This document shows, in pieces, positions 8,500 to 16,147 of a stretch of 18,126 nt of DNA (position 1 is the stretch's first letter; every line of letters starts with the position of its first letter). The DNA comes from DUEL01 sp964580565 (GTDB lineage Bacteria > Chloroflexota > Anaerolineae > B4-G1 > DUEL01). The stretch is from positions 1 to 18,126 of the forward strand of contig CAZOLN010000049.1 of NCBI GenBank assembly GCA_964580565.1, in the 5' to 3' direction. The notes beneath the pieces were generated by a model, which was not told the DNA's origin, ran no database searches, and worked only from the letters and a program-made list of their open reading frames with translations. Position numbers and translations under genes: made by a program.

Positions 8500-9888
8500 G
8501 TGCCCGCCGTCGGTGGCTACTACTGCGAGGACCTGGAGGCCCTCCAGGCGGACCCCATCCCCCTTTCGGAGCGGTACACGGCTCCGGCGGTGACCCCCGG
8601 CTTCCGCGCCGTGCGGGAGGTGGCGGAGGCCCTCTCGGTGGGTCTGGTGCTGGACGACGGACGGGTGGCGTGGGGGGATTGCGTCGGCGTGGCCTACGCG
8701 GGCAAGGCCGGGCGGGATCCCGTCTTTCGGGCGAGGGAGGGGGAGGCGACGATCCGCCGGGTCGTCGCGCCGCTGCTGGAGGGCAGGGAGGTCCCGGCGT
8801 TCCGCCCGCTGGCCGAGGAGATCGACCGGCTGACGGAGCCGGTCGAGGTGGAGCGACCGAAGGGAGGCTTTTCCCGTCGGGACTTCCTCACCGCCCCGGC
8901 TCGGCTCCTGGAAGCGGCGGCTGAGGGAACCGAGGGGGGCCTGGCACCGGTGGAGCGGGTGACGGTCGAGCGGCCGCTCCACACCGCCGTCCGCTACGGC
9001 GTCAGCCAGGCGCTGCTGGCGGCGGTGGCGATGGCCCGCGGCGTGACGATGGCGGAGGTGATCGCCGAGGAGTGGGAACTGCCCCCGCCCACCGAGCCCG
9101 TCCCCATCCACGCCCAGTCGGGCAGCGACCGGTACGCCAACGCCGAGAAGATGATCGTCCGCCGCCTGGCCTCCCTCCCCCACGCCCTGGTGGACGACAT
9201 CCCGGCGCAGGTCGGTCAGGACGGGGCGAAACTGGTCCAGTACGTCCGCTGGCTGAGGGCCCGCATCCGGGAGTTGGGAGGGGCCGACTACCGGCCCACC
9301 ATCCACCTGGACGTACACGGCGCGCTGGGGCGGATCTGTGACAACGACCTGGGTCGGCTCCTGGGCCACCTCTATGCGCTGGAGAAGGCGGCGCAGCCGT
9401 ACCCGCTGCGGGTCGAGAGCCCGCTGATCCTGGAGAGCCGGGAGGCGCAGATCGAGGCGATGGCCCGGCTGCGGGAGTACGTCCGGATGCGTGGGATGGC
9501 TGTTCAGTTAGTGGCGGACGAGTGGGCGAACACCCTGGAGGACATCCGGGCCTTCGTCGAAGCGAAGGCCGCCGACATGGTCCAGGTCAAGATGCCGGAC
9601 CTGGGCAGCGTCCACAACGCGGTCGAGGCCGTGCTGGCCTGCAAGGCAGGTGGGGTAGGGGCCTTCCTCGGCGGCAGTTGCGTCGAGACCGACGTCTCGG
9701 CCCGCGTCTCCGTCCACGTCGCCCTGGCGACGCGGCCGGCGATGATGCTGGCGAAGCCCGGGATGGGGGTGGACGAGGCGGTCATGGTTGTGAGCAACGA
9801 GATGGCTCGAACCCTGGCCCTCGTCCGAGCGCGGGAAGGGGAAAGAACCACAGAGACACAGAGGACACAGAGGGCCTCTAATCTATGA
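8500..9888 (+). CDS. Methylaspartate ammonia-lyase homologue (enolase superfamily), N-terminus in gap
   Basis: About 462 residues are visible (numbered here from 8500). The family enzyme converts L-threo-3-methylaspartate to mesaconate and ammonia using Mg2+. Aligned with Clostridium tetanomorphum MAL (recalled sequence), the catalytic set is intact: His228 (H194), Mg ligands Asp271, Glu306 and Asp340 (D238, E273, D307), base Lys364 (K331) and Cys394 (C361). The signatures LVADEWANT and LAKPGMGVDEA are also present. The pocket differs: Gln73 is Ala65, Phe170 is His204, Tyr356 is Phe389 and Thr360 is Ser393. A segment of about 42 residues (113-159) is inserted before RPLHTAVRYG. The last 13 or so residues (TTETQRTQRASNL) are encoded by the palindromic repeat at 9847-9918, which supplies the stop. 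GTG 8500 is just the first codon after the gap, since about 8 family N-terminal residues (the ..TPGLTGFYF.. region) are missing. Amine substrates other than ammonia are plausible. Confidence 0.87.
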   Translation: MPAVGGYYCEDLEALQADPIPLSERYTAPAVTPGFRAVREVAEALSVGLVLDDGRVAWGDCVGVAYAGKAGRDPVFRAREGEATIRRVVAPLLEGREVPAFRPLAEEIDRLTEPVEVERPKGGFSRRDFLTAPARLLEAAAEGTEGGLAPVERVTVERPLHTAVRYGVSQALLAAVAMARGVTMAEVIAEEWELPPPTEPVPIHAQSGSDRYANAEKMIVRRLASLPHALVDDIPAQVGQDGAKLVQYVRWLRARIRELGGADYRPTIHLDVHGALGRICDNDLGRLLGHLYALEKAAQPYPLRVESPLILESREAQIEAMARLREYVRMRGMAVQLVADEWANTLEDIRAFVEAKAADMVQVKMPDLGSVHNAVEAVLACKAGGVGAFLGGSCVETDVSARVSVHVALATRPAMMLAKPGMGVDEAVMVVSNEMARTLALVRAREGERTTETQRTQRASNL

Positions 9889-9918
9889 GATCCTCTGTGT
9901 CCTCTGCGCCTCTGTGGT
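9847..9918 (+). repeat. Palindromic CCACAGAG-type intergenic repeat, copy 1
   Basis: The arm beginning CCACAGAGACACAGAGGACA (9848 on) is nearly the reverse complement of the arm ending CCTCTGCGCCTCTGTGG (9917). The stem is about 26 bp with two A/C mismatches, which would be U-G pairs in RNA of the other strand. The arms are built from a 9-nt unit ACACAGAGG. Repeats of this look are scattered between genes in many environmental bacterial genomes. This copy overlaps the 3' end of the ammonia-lyase gene. Confidence 0.85.
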
Positions 9919-9941
9919 AAATCTTCTAGGAGAGAATTCGT

Positions 9942-11375
9942 ATGGAAGCGAACTACGCCGCACATCAGACGCCGCAGTTCCGCGTGCTGTCCGACCGGCA
10001 GATCGAGAGGGTCTACCGGGCGACCCTGGAGTGCCTCCAGCGCACGGGGGTCAACGTGCTCAACGAGGAGGCGCGCGACCTCCTGGCGGCGGCCGGTGCC
10101 GACGTCGAAGGGGTGCGGGTGCGCATCCCGCCGCACATCATCCAGGATGCCGTCGCCGCCACGCCCCGCTCCTTCACCCTTTGGGGGCGGGACGGCCGAC
10201 CTCGTATCCAGGTGGTGCCGGATCGGGTCTACTTCGGCCCGGGTCCCACCTGCACGTATTTCATCGACCCCGAGACGGGCGAACGGCGGAAGGTCCGCCG
10301 GGGCGACCCCGGCACCGTCGCCCGGGTGTGCGACGCGCTGGAGAACATCGACTACGTGATGGGCCTGGGATTGATCGACGACGTGCCGCACCACCTGGCC
10401 CCGGTGTTCGAGTTCGCGGAGATGGTCGCCAACACCGTCAAGCCGGTCCTGCCCTGGGCCTACTCGGTGGACAACGTCCGCCTGATCTACGAGATCGCGC
10501 TGGCGGTGGCGGGCGACGAACCGACCCTGCGCCGTCGGCCCTTCCTGGCCTTCTTCTCCACCTTCCAGGCCCCCCTCGTGCACACCGACGAGGACCTGGC
10601 GAACGTCCTCTGGGCGGCAGAGCACGACCTGCCGATCATCTACCTGGGCGGCGGTACGGCGGGCTCCACCGCGCCCATCACCGGGGCAGGCCTGATGGTC
10701 ATCTACCTGGCGGGTGCGCTGAGCGGGTTGGCGATCATCCAGCTGAAGCGTCGGGGGGCGCGGGTCTGCATCGGCGGCGTCCCTCAGCCGACCGACCTGC
10801 GCACCGGTCGCCCGGCCTACGGCGGCCCGGAGATGAGCCTCTACAGCGCGGCGATGTCCGACATCTCCCGCTACCTGGGCATCCCCTTCATGGGCACCGC
10901 CGGGGCGTCCGAGGCGAAGGTGCTCGACCTCCAGGCGGCGATCGAGAGCACGGTGCAGGTGGTCCTCTCCGGCCTGAGCGGCGCGACGCTGGTCCACGAC
11001 GTCGGCTTCCTCGACTGCGCCGACATCGGCTCGCTGGAGATGGTGGTGATGACCGACGAGATCATCGGGATGGTCCGGCGGATCATGCGCGGCGTCGAGG
11101 TCGGCGACGACATGTTGATGCTGGACCTGATCGACCGGGTCGGTCCGGGCGGGGAGTTTCTCTCCGCCAAGGAGACAGCGCGGCGGTGTCGGGCGGAGAT
11201 CTGGGTGCCGACGCTGATGGACCGCGACCCATGGGTGACCTGGCAGGCGGCCGGCGCGCCCACGATGCTCGATCGGATCCGCGAGCGGCTCCGCCAGATC
11301 CTGGCGACCCACGAGCCGGCCCCGCTGCCGGAGGGGGCCGCCAAGAAAATCGCGTCCATCCTGGAACGGGCTTGA
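9942..11375 (+). CDS. MttB-family corrinoid-dependent methyltransferase, non-pyrrolysine, copy 2 (divergent)
   Basis: This is a 477-residue MttB-superfamily protein without an in-frame TAG. The N-terminal helix (FRVLSDRQIERVYRATLE), the DPETGERR motif (109-116), GGGTAGSTAPITGAG (236-250), YGGPE (293-297), the AKVLDLQAAIES segment (325-336) and LVHDVGF (350-356) place it in the family. It departs from copies 1 and 3 at several conserved points: GPGPTC (99-104) replaces GTGSDC, GLGLID (141-146) replaces the MSM segment, and the region 276-292 (CIGGVPQPTDLRTGRPA) differs from YG.....DMK. It may act on another substrate or be a corrinoid-independent or uncharacterised member. ATG 9942 has AGGAGAGA at 9928-9935. 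It is the only gene here bracketed by two direct copies of the palindromic repeat. Confidence 0.88.
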   Translation: MEANYAAHQTPQFRVLSDRQIERVYRATLECLQRTGVNVLNEEARDLLAAAGADVEGVRVRIPPHIIQDAVAATPRSFTLWGRDGRPRIQVVPDRVYFGPGPTCTYFIDPETGERRKVRRGDPGTVARVCDALENIDYVMGLGLIDDVPHHLAPVFEFAEMVANTVKPVLPWAYSVDNVRLIYEIALAVAGDEPTLRRRPFLAFFSTFQAPLVHTDEDLANVLWAAEHDLPIIYLGGGTAGSTAPITGAGLMVIYLAGALSGLAIIQLKRRGARVCIGGVPQPTDLRTGRPAYGGPEMSLYSAAMSDISRYLGIPFMGTAGASEAKVLDLQAAIESTVQVVLSGLSGATLVHDVGFLDCADIGSLEMVVMTDEIIGMVRRIMRGVEVGDDMLMLDLIDRVGPGGEFLSAKETARRCRAEIWVPTLMDRDPWVTWQAAGAPTMLDRIRERLRQILATHEPAPLPEGAAKKIASILERA

Positions 11376-11380
11376 AGTTT

Positions 11381-11455
11381 CACCACAGAGGCACGGAGAG
11401 CACAGAGACCTCTCTATTTTATGAGTTCCTCTGTGTCCTCTGCGTCTCTGTGGTG
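11381..11455 (+). repeat. Palindromic CCACAGAG-type intergenic repeat, copy 2
   Basis: CACCACAGAG (11381-11390) pairs with CTCTGTGGTG (11446-11455). The arms continue inward with several mismatches to CACAGAG (11401-11407) and CTCTGTG (11429-11435). The central part (CCTCT..ATTTTATGAGTTCC) and right arm match copy 1 in the same orientation, so the two copies are direct repeats flanking the second MttB-family gene. It lies in the gap between that gene and the AOR homologue and fills most of it. Confidence 0.85.
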
Positions 11456-11480
11456 CTAAAGTTTCCATCCGGAGGGGAGT

Positions 11481-13361
11481 GTGGAATTCGTAGGGAGATT
11501 GTTGAAGGTCGATCTGAGCGAAGAACGGATCGAGCAGGGCGACCTGCCGGACCCGCTCGTGCGGCGGTTTCTGGGCGGGCGGGGGATCAACGCCTGGTTG
11601 CTGGCCAAGAACCTCGGACCGGAGGTGGACCCGCTGGGGCCGGAGAACGTCCTCGTGCTGAGTTGCGGCCTGCTGACCGGGACGGAGGCCCCCGCCTCCT
11701 CACGGCTGCACGTCGGTGCCCGGTCACCGTTGACCGGCCTGCTGGGCAGTTCCAACGTCGGCGGTCACTTCGGCGCGGCGCTGCGGGCGGCCGGGTACCA
11801 GGCGGTCGTCATCCGCGGGCGCGCCCCGCGCCCCGTGCTTCTCTGGATCGGTGAGGAGGGCGTGGAACTCCGGGATGCCGGCGGCCTGTGGGGGCTCGAC
11901 TCCCGCGAGGCGGCCGAGCGGATCCGGTCCGCACTGGGCAAGGGGGTCCGCCTCTTCGTCATCGGGCCGGGGGGCGAGAACCGGGTCCGGTACGCCTGCA
12001 TCATGACCGGCACCCGCCACGCCGCCGGGCGGACCGGGATGGGGGCGGTGATGGGCTCGAAGAACCTCAAGGCCATCGTCGTATCCGCCCCCAAGGGCCG
12101 GCCCAAGGCCGATCCCCGCGCCCGGCAGGTGGTCCGCGCCTACCTGGAGCGGATCCGCAACGCTCCTCGCTACGAGATCTACGCCCGCTACAGCAACAGC
12201 GCCTTCGTCGAATGGGCCGACGAGATGGGGATGCTCGCCACGCAGAACTACCAGCACGTCCGCTTCGAGGGGGCCTCCCGCATCGACGGCAAGCGGCTGA
12301 TCGACTACGTCACCCGCCCCCGCTCCTGCTACCGCTGTCCGGTCCACTGCAAGGCGGAGATCGAGATCAAGCGGGGCCGGTACGCCGGGACCCGGGGGGA
12401 GCGGCCCGACATCGAGCCGATCGTCAACCTGGGGGCCAAGTGCGGCCTGGACGACCCCGAGGCGCTGCTCTACCTCTACAACCTCGCGGGCGATCTGGGG
12501 ATCGACGCGATCTCCGTGGCGGGGGTCCTGGCGTTCGCGATGGAACTCTACGAGCGGGGCATCATCACCGAGCAGGACACGGACGGCATCCGCCTGACCT
12601 GGGGGAACGCCGAGGCGATGGAGACGATGATGCGTCGGATCGCCCGCCGGGAGGGCTTCGGCGCGGTCCTGGCGGAGGGGGTGCGCGGGGCGGCCCGCCT
12701 CATCGGGCGGGGCGCGGAGGCCTACGCGCTGCACGTCAAGGGGATGGAACTCACCGCCTACGACCCCCGGGGCGCGCTGGGGTCGGCTCTGGGGTACGCC
12801 GTCTCCACCCGGGGCGGGGATTGGACCAGCGTCTACGCCCTGCCGGAGTTGCGCTGGACCCCGGAGGAGGGCCGGGAGTGGTTCGGCACCGAGAAGGCGG
12901 TGGACCGGCTGACGACGGAGGGAAAGGGAGCGCTGGTCAAGCGGACGATGGCCGTCTCCGCCGTCCTCGACTCGCTGGGGATGTGTAAGGTGCCCGTCCT
13001 CTCCGTCCTGTGCGACTTCCGGCTGGAGAACGAGGCGGAACTGGTGGCCGCGTTGACCGGCTGGGAGGTGAGCGGGGAGGAGTTGGCCCTCGTGGGCGAG
13101 CGGATCCTGAACCTGGAGCGGCTGTTCGACCTACGCCTCGGTGCCAAGCCGGAGGATGACGACCTGCCGGACCGGTTCACCGAGGAGCGGGTCGCCGATC
13201 CGGGCCCCACCCAGGGGATGGCGGTGGACATCCAGAGACTGGTGGCCGATTTCTACGCCGCGATGGGGTGGGACGCCGAGGGACGTCCCACGTTGGAGAA
13301 ACTGCGAGAACTGGGTCTTGAGGACTTCGCAGACGAAACCGGAGGAGGACACGGAGGATGA
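11481..13361 (+). CDS. Aldehyde ferredoxin oxidoreductase (AOR) family tungsten/molybdenum enzyme
   Basis: This 626-residue protein has the AOR layout. The N-terminal domain runs from GRLLKVDLSEE through FLGGRGINAWLL (30-41) and AAGRTGMGAVMGSKNLKAIV (181-200), which together bind the bis-pyranopterin. The [4Fe-4S] ligands are Cys283, Cys286 and Cys290 (C-x2-C-x3-C) and Cys502 (LGMCKVP). A YDPRG motif (427-431) is also present. Family members oxidise aldehydes to acids, or reduce acids, with ferredoxin in the cytoplasm, using W or Mo. The particular aldehyde cannot be told. GTG 11481 is preceded by GGAGGGGA (11471-11478). The stop overlaps the start of the third MttB gene as ATGA, so the two are translationally coupled, which suggests the AOR handles a product of the same pathway. 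Confidence 0.92.
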   Translation: MEFVGRLLKVDLSEERIEQGDLPDPLVRRFLGGRGINAWLLAKNLGPEVDPLGPENVLVLSCGLLTGTEAPASSRLHVGARSPLTGLLGSSNVGGHFGAALRAAGYQAVVIRGRAPRPVLLWIGEEGVELRDAGGLWGLDSREAAERIRSALGKGVRLFVIGPGGENRVRYACIMTGTRHAAGRTGMGAVMGSKNLKAIVVSAPKGRPKADPRARQVVRAYLERIRNAPRYEIYARYSNSAFVEWADEMGMLATQNYQHVRFEGASRIDGKRLIDYVTRPRSCYRCPVHCKAEIEIKRGRYAGTRGERPDIEPIVNLGAKCGLDDPEALLYLYNLAGDLGIDAISVAGVLAFAMELYERGIITEQDTDGIRLTWGNAEAMETMMRRIARREGFGAVLAEGVRGAARLIGRGAEAYALHVKGMELTAYDPRGALGSALGYAVSTRGGDWTSVYALPELRWTPEEGREWFGTEKAVDRLTTEGKGALVKRTMAVSAVLDSLGMCKVPVLSVLCDFRLENEAELVAALTGWEVSGEELALVGERILNLERLFDLRLGAKPEDDDLPDRFTEERVADPGPTQGMAVDIQRLVADFYAAMGWDAEGRPTLEKLRELGLEDFADETGGGHGG

Positions 13362-14791
13362 ATTACGACACCCTGGCTTTTCCACGGATGAGGATGCTGA
13401 GCGAAGAGCAGTGTGAGGCGATCCATCACGCCTCGCTGGAGATCCTGCGCCGCACCGGGGTCCGCGTGTACAACCAGGACGCGTTGGACCTGCTGCGGGA
13501 GGCGGGGGCCTGGATCACCGACGAGAACCGGGTCCGCTTCCCGCCGGGCCTGGTGGAGTGGGCCCTCCAGCAGGCCCCCTCCCGCGTCGCCCTCTGCGGT
13601 CGTGGCAGCGACCAGGTGGTCGCCCCGCTGGAGGGGCGCGTGGTCAACTTCGGCACCGGTTCGGACTGCCCGAACTACCTCGACCCGCGGACCGGCGAGC
13701 GGCGTCCCTTCACCCTGGCCGACGTGGTGGATTGCATCCACGTGGTGGACGCCCTTCCCCAGTTGACCTTCTGCATGTCGATGGGCATCCCCTCCGACCT
13801 GGGCCGGGCCAACCCGTACCGGCACCAGTTCGCGTTGATGCTGGAGCACACGACCAAGCCCATCGTCTTCGTGTGCGACGACAAGGCCGACGCGGAGGCA
13901 ATCGTGGCGATGGCGGCGGCCGCCGCCGGGGGGATCGACGCGCTGCGGATGAACCCGACGCTGCTTCTCTACTCCGAGCCGTCCACCCCCCTCAAACACT
14001 CCGACACCGCCACGGCCAAACTGCTCTATATGGCCGAGCAGAACCTCCCCATCGTGCACTCCCCCGCTCCGATGATGGGCGGGACCGCGCCGGTGACCCT
14101 GGCGGGAGGGCTGGCCCTGGGCAACGCCGAGGTGCTCTCCAGCCTGGTGATGCACCAGTTGAAGCGACCGGGCGCGCCCTTCGTGTACGGTCAGGGCCTC
14201 CATCATATGGATATGAAGACCACCATCAGCGTCTACGGCGCGCCGGAGTTCCAACTGGCGCGGGTGCTGGTGGCGGAGATGGGGCGGTACTACGGGCTGC
14301 CTACGTGGGGCTACGCCGGTCACTCCGACAGTTGCGTGATGGACGAGCAGGCCGCCGCCGACGCCGCGTTCTCCGTCCTGGTGGCGCTGCTGACCGGGAC
14401 CAACCTGGTCCACGACGTCGGCTACCTGGAGGCCGGGTTGACCACCTCGCCGGAGATGATCGTCTTCACGGCGGAGGTGATCGACATGATGCGCCGGTTC
14501 ACCGACGGCGTCCCGCTCGACCCGGAGGCGATCGCCGTCGACGTGATCCACGAGGTGGGGCCGGGTGGCCACTTCCTCAGCCACAAACACACGCTGAAGA
14601 ACTTCCGCCGCTTCTGGCAGCCCACCCTCTTCAGCCGGGACCGGGTGGGCGAGTGGACGGCGAAGGGGGCCAAGCGTCTGGGCGACCGGCTGCGAGAGCG
14701 CACACTGGCGATCATCGAGGAGCACCGGCCGGAGCCGCTGCCGGATAGCGTTAAGGAGGAAATCCGATACATTCTGGAGCGGGCCGAATGA
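13358..14791 (+). CDS. MttB-family corrinoid-dependent methyltransferase, non-pyrrolysine, copy 3
   Basis: This 477-residue MttB-superfamily protein is closer in motifs to copy 1 than copy 2 is. It has MRMLSEEQCEAIHHASLEIL (11-30), FGTGSDC (98-104), DPRTGERR (109-116), GGTAPVTLAGGLALGNAEVL (241-260), SVYGAPE (291-297), DSCVMDEQAAADA (324-336) and LVHDVGYLEAG (350-360). No TAG codon interrupts the frame. It starts at ATG 13358 inside the AOR stop (ATGA), with GGAGG at 13353-13357 close by and GGAGGAGG further up at 13341-13348. Its own stop overlaps the PrpD-family start in the same way. The three-gene coupling implies near-stoichiometric expression. Substrate unknown. Confidence 0.9.
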   Translation: MNYDTLAFPRMRMLSEEQCEAIHHASLEILRRTGVRVYNQDALDLLREAGAWITDENRVRFPPGLVEWALQQAPSRVALCGRGSDQVVAPLEGRVVNFGTGSDCPNYLDPRTGERRPFTLADVVDCIHVVDALPQLTFCMSMGIPSDLGRANPYRHQFALMLEHTTKPIVFVCDDKADAEAIVAMAAAAAGGIDALRMNPTLLLYSEPSTPLKHSDTATAKLLYMAEQNLPIVHSPAPMMGGTAPVTLAGGLALGNAEVLSSLVMHQLKRPGAPFVYGQGLHHMDMKTTISVYGAPEFQLARVLVAEMGRYYGLPTWGYAGHSDSCVMDEQAAADAAFSVLVALLTGTNLVHDVGYLEAGLTTSPEMIVFTAEVIDMMRRFTDGVPLDPEAIAVDVIHEVGPGGHFLSHKHTLKNFRRFWQPTLFSRDRVGEWTAKGAKRLGDRLRERTLAIIEEHRPEPLPDSVKEEIRYILERAE

Positions 14792-16143
14792 GTGGCGAAC
14801 AGGCCGTAGCGGAGTTTGTGGCAGGTGTCACCTGGGATGACCTCCCGGCGGAGGTCCGGCGGACGGCGCGGCTGGCCCTGATGGACACCCTGGGAGCGAC
14901 CCTGGCGGGCATCCCGGCCCGGGTCAGCCGGATCACCGCCGAGTTCGCCCACCGGGTGTGGCCGGGGGAGGAGGCGACCGTCCTCACCACGGGCCGGAGG
15001 GCCTCGGCGGTGGGGGCGGCCTTCGCCAACGGGTACGCCGCCAACGCGGTGGACATCGATGACTGCGCGATCTACACCAAGGGCCACCCCGGGGTCCAGG
15101 TCTTCCCCACCGCGCTGGCGCTGGCCGAGGCGAGGGGGGCCACCGGGGCGGAGATGCTCACGGCGATGGTCGTCGGCTACGAGGTGGCCCACCGGGCCGC
15201 CCGCATCTGGCACGCCACCCACGAGGTCTACCAGGCCTGCGGGTCGTGGGGGTCGGTGGCCTGCGCGGCGGTGGCGGCTCACCTGATGGGGCTGCCACCG
15301 GAGCGGGTGCGGCAGGCCCTGGGCATCGCCGAGTACCACGCCCCCAACCTGCCGATGATGCGCGATATCGACCACCCGGCGATGGTCAAGCACGGCATCG
15401 GGTGGGGGGCGATGACCGGCATCCTCTCCGCCCAACTGGCGGCCGAGGGGTTCACCGGCATCCCCAGCCTGTTCGGCTTCCCTGAGGTGCAGGAGTGGGT
15501 GACCGACATCGGGGAGCGCTATATCATGGCGGACGGCCTGGCCTGGAAGCGGTACGCCTGCTGCGCGTGGACCCATCCGGCGTTGGAGGGGCTGCGGCGG
15601 CTGGTGGAGGCGCACGGTTTCGGGCCGGAGGACGTGGAGCGGATCCGGGTTGAAGCGTTCCACGAGGCGGTCCGCCTGGGCACCCGGTTGCCGACCACCA
15701 CGGAGGAGGCCCAGTTCAACCTGGCCTGGCCCTTGGCGGTCTTCCTGTTCGACGGCGAGGTGGGGCCGAAACAGGTGCTGGAGCCGCGTCTGCGGGACGA
15801 GCGGGTGCGGTCGCTGGCCCGGCGCGTCGAGGCCGTCGAGACGGAGGAGATGAACGAACTGGAGCGGCTGGCGCTGGAGGGGGACCCGCGCGGCCGGTTT
15901 GCCAGCCGGGTCCTCGTCCGCCTGCGGGACGGCCGGGAGTTGGATTCCGGGATCGTCGAGGGGGACATCAACTACCCGCAGCGCTGCTGGGACGAGGAGA
16001 GCCTGGAGCGGAAGTTCCGCTGGCTGGCGGGGCAGGTGTTGGACACGGAGCAGGTGGAGGCGTTGGTCGAGACGATCCACCATTTGGAGGAGGTGCCGGA
16101 GGTGACGGCGCTCGTCGAGGCCGCGGTCCGGCAGCCCCGTTGA
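14788..16143 (+). CDS. MmgE/PrpD family protein (2-methylcitrate dehydratase-like)
   Basis: This 451-residue cytoplasmic protein has the MmgE/PrpD pattern. The all-helical domain includes LALMDTLGATLAG (29-41), DIDDCAIYTKGHPG (89-102) and VVGYEVAHRAARIW. The second domain includes the lysine/histidine motif WKRYACCAWTHPALEG (253-268). Known family activities are dehydration of 2-methylcitrate (PrpD), cis-aconitate decarboxylation and iminodisuccinate epimerisation, all on di- or tricarboxylates. The lyase gene upstream would yield a mesaconate-like dicarboxylate, so hydration, dehydration or epimerisation of a related acid is a reasonable guess. The start ATG 14788 overlaps the preceding stop (ATGA); TAAGGAGG at 14751-14758 is far upstream (29 nt). 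It is the last gene of the + strand cluster and ends 4 nt from the convergent hemW. Confidence 0.88.
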   Translation: MSGEQAVAEFVAGVTWDDLPAEVRRTARLALMDTLGATLAGIPARVSRITAEFAHRVWPGEEATVLTTGRRASAVGAAFANGYAANAVDIDDCAIYTKGHPGVQVFPTALALAEARGATGAEMLTAMVVGYEVAHRAARIWHATHEVYQACGSWGSVACAAVAAHLMGLPPERVRQALGIAEYHAPNLPMMRDIDHPAMVKHGIGWGAMTGILSAQLAAEGFTGIPSLFGFPEVQEWVTDIGERYIMADGLAWKRYACCAWTHPALEGLRRLVEAHGFGPEDVERIRVEAFHEAVRLGTRLPTTTEEAQFNLAWPLAVFLFDGEVGPKQVLEPRLRDERVRSLARRVEAVETEEMNELERLALEGDPRGRFASRVLVRLRDGRELDSGIVEGDINYPQRCWDEESLERKFRWLAGQVLDTEQVEALVETIHHLEEVPEVTALVEAAVRQPR

Positions 16144-16147
16144 GCGG

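Noticed and set aside
8875..8892. SRRDFL inside the ammonia-lyase, similar to a Tat export motif
   Set aside because: It is internal, in an inserted loop of a cytoplasmic enzyme family, and not followed by a normal hydrophobic core and cleavage site.
8254..9369. Frames that read straight through the N run
   Set aside because: The N run has unknown true length, so any continuous translation across it is an artefact.
9847..11455. CRISPR array or transposon ends
   Set aside because: There are only two copies, each palindromic over its whole length, with a gene rather than spacers between them and no transposase. They fit an intergenic palindromic repeat family.
9914..11854. Long + strand frame covering the second MttB gene in another phase, and a 654-codon minus frame at 9504-11468
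   Set aside because: Their translations are Gly/Pro/Arg-rich without family features and include repeat-derived stretches. The MttB frame at 9942 explains the region.
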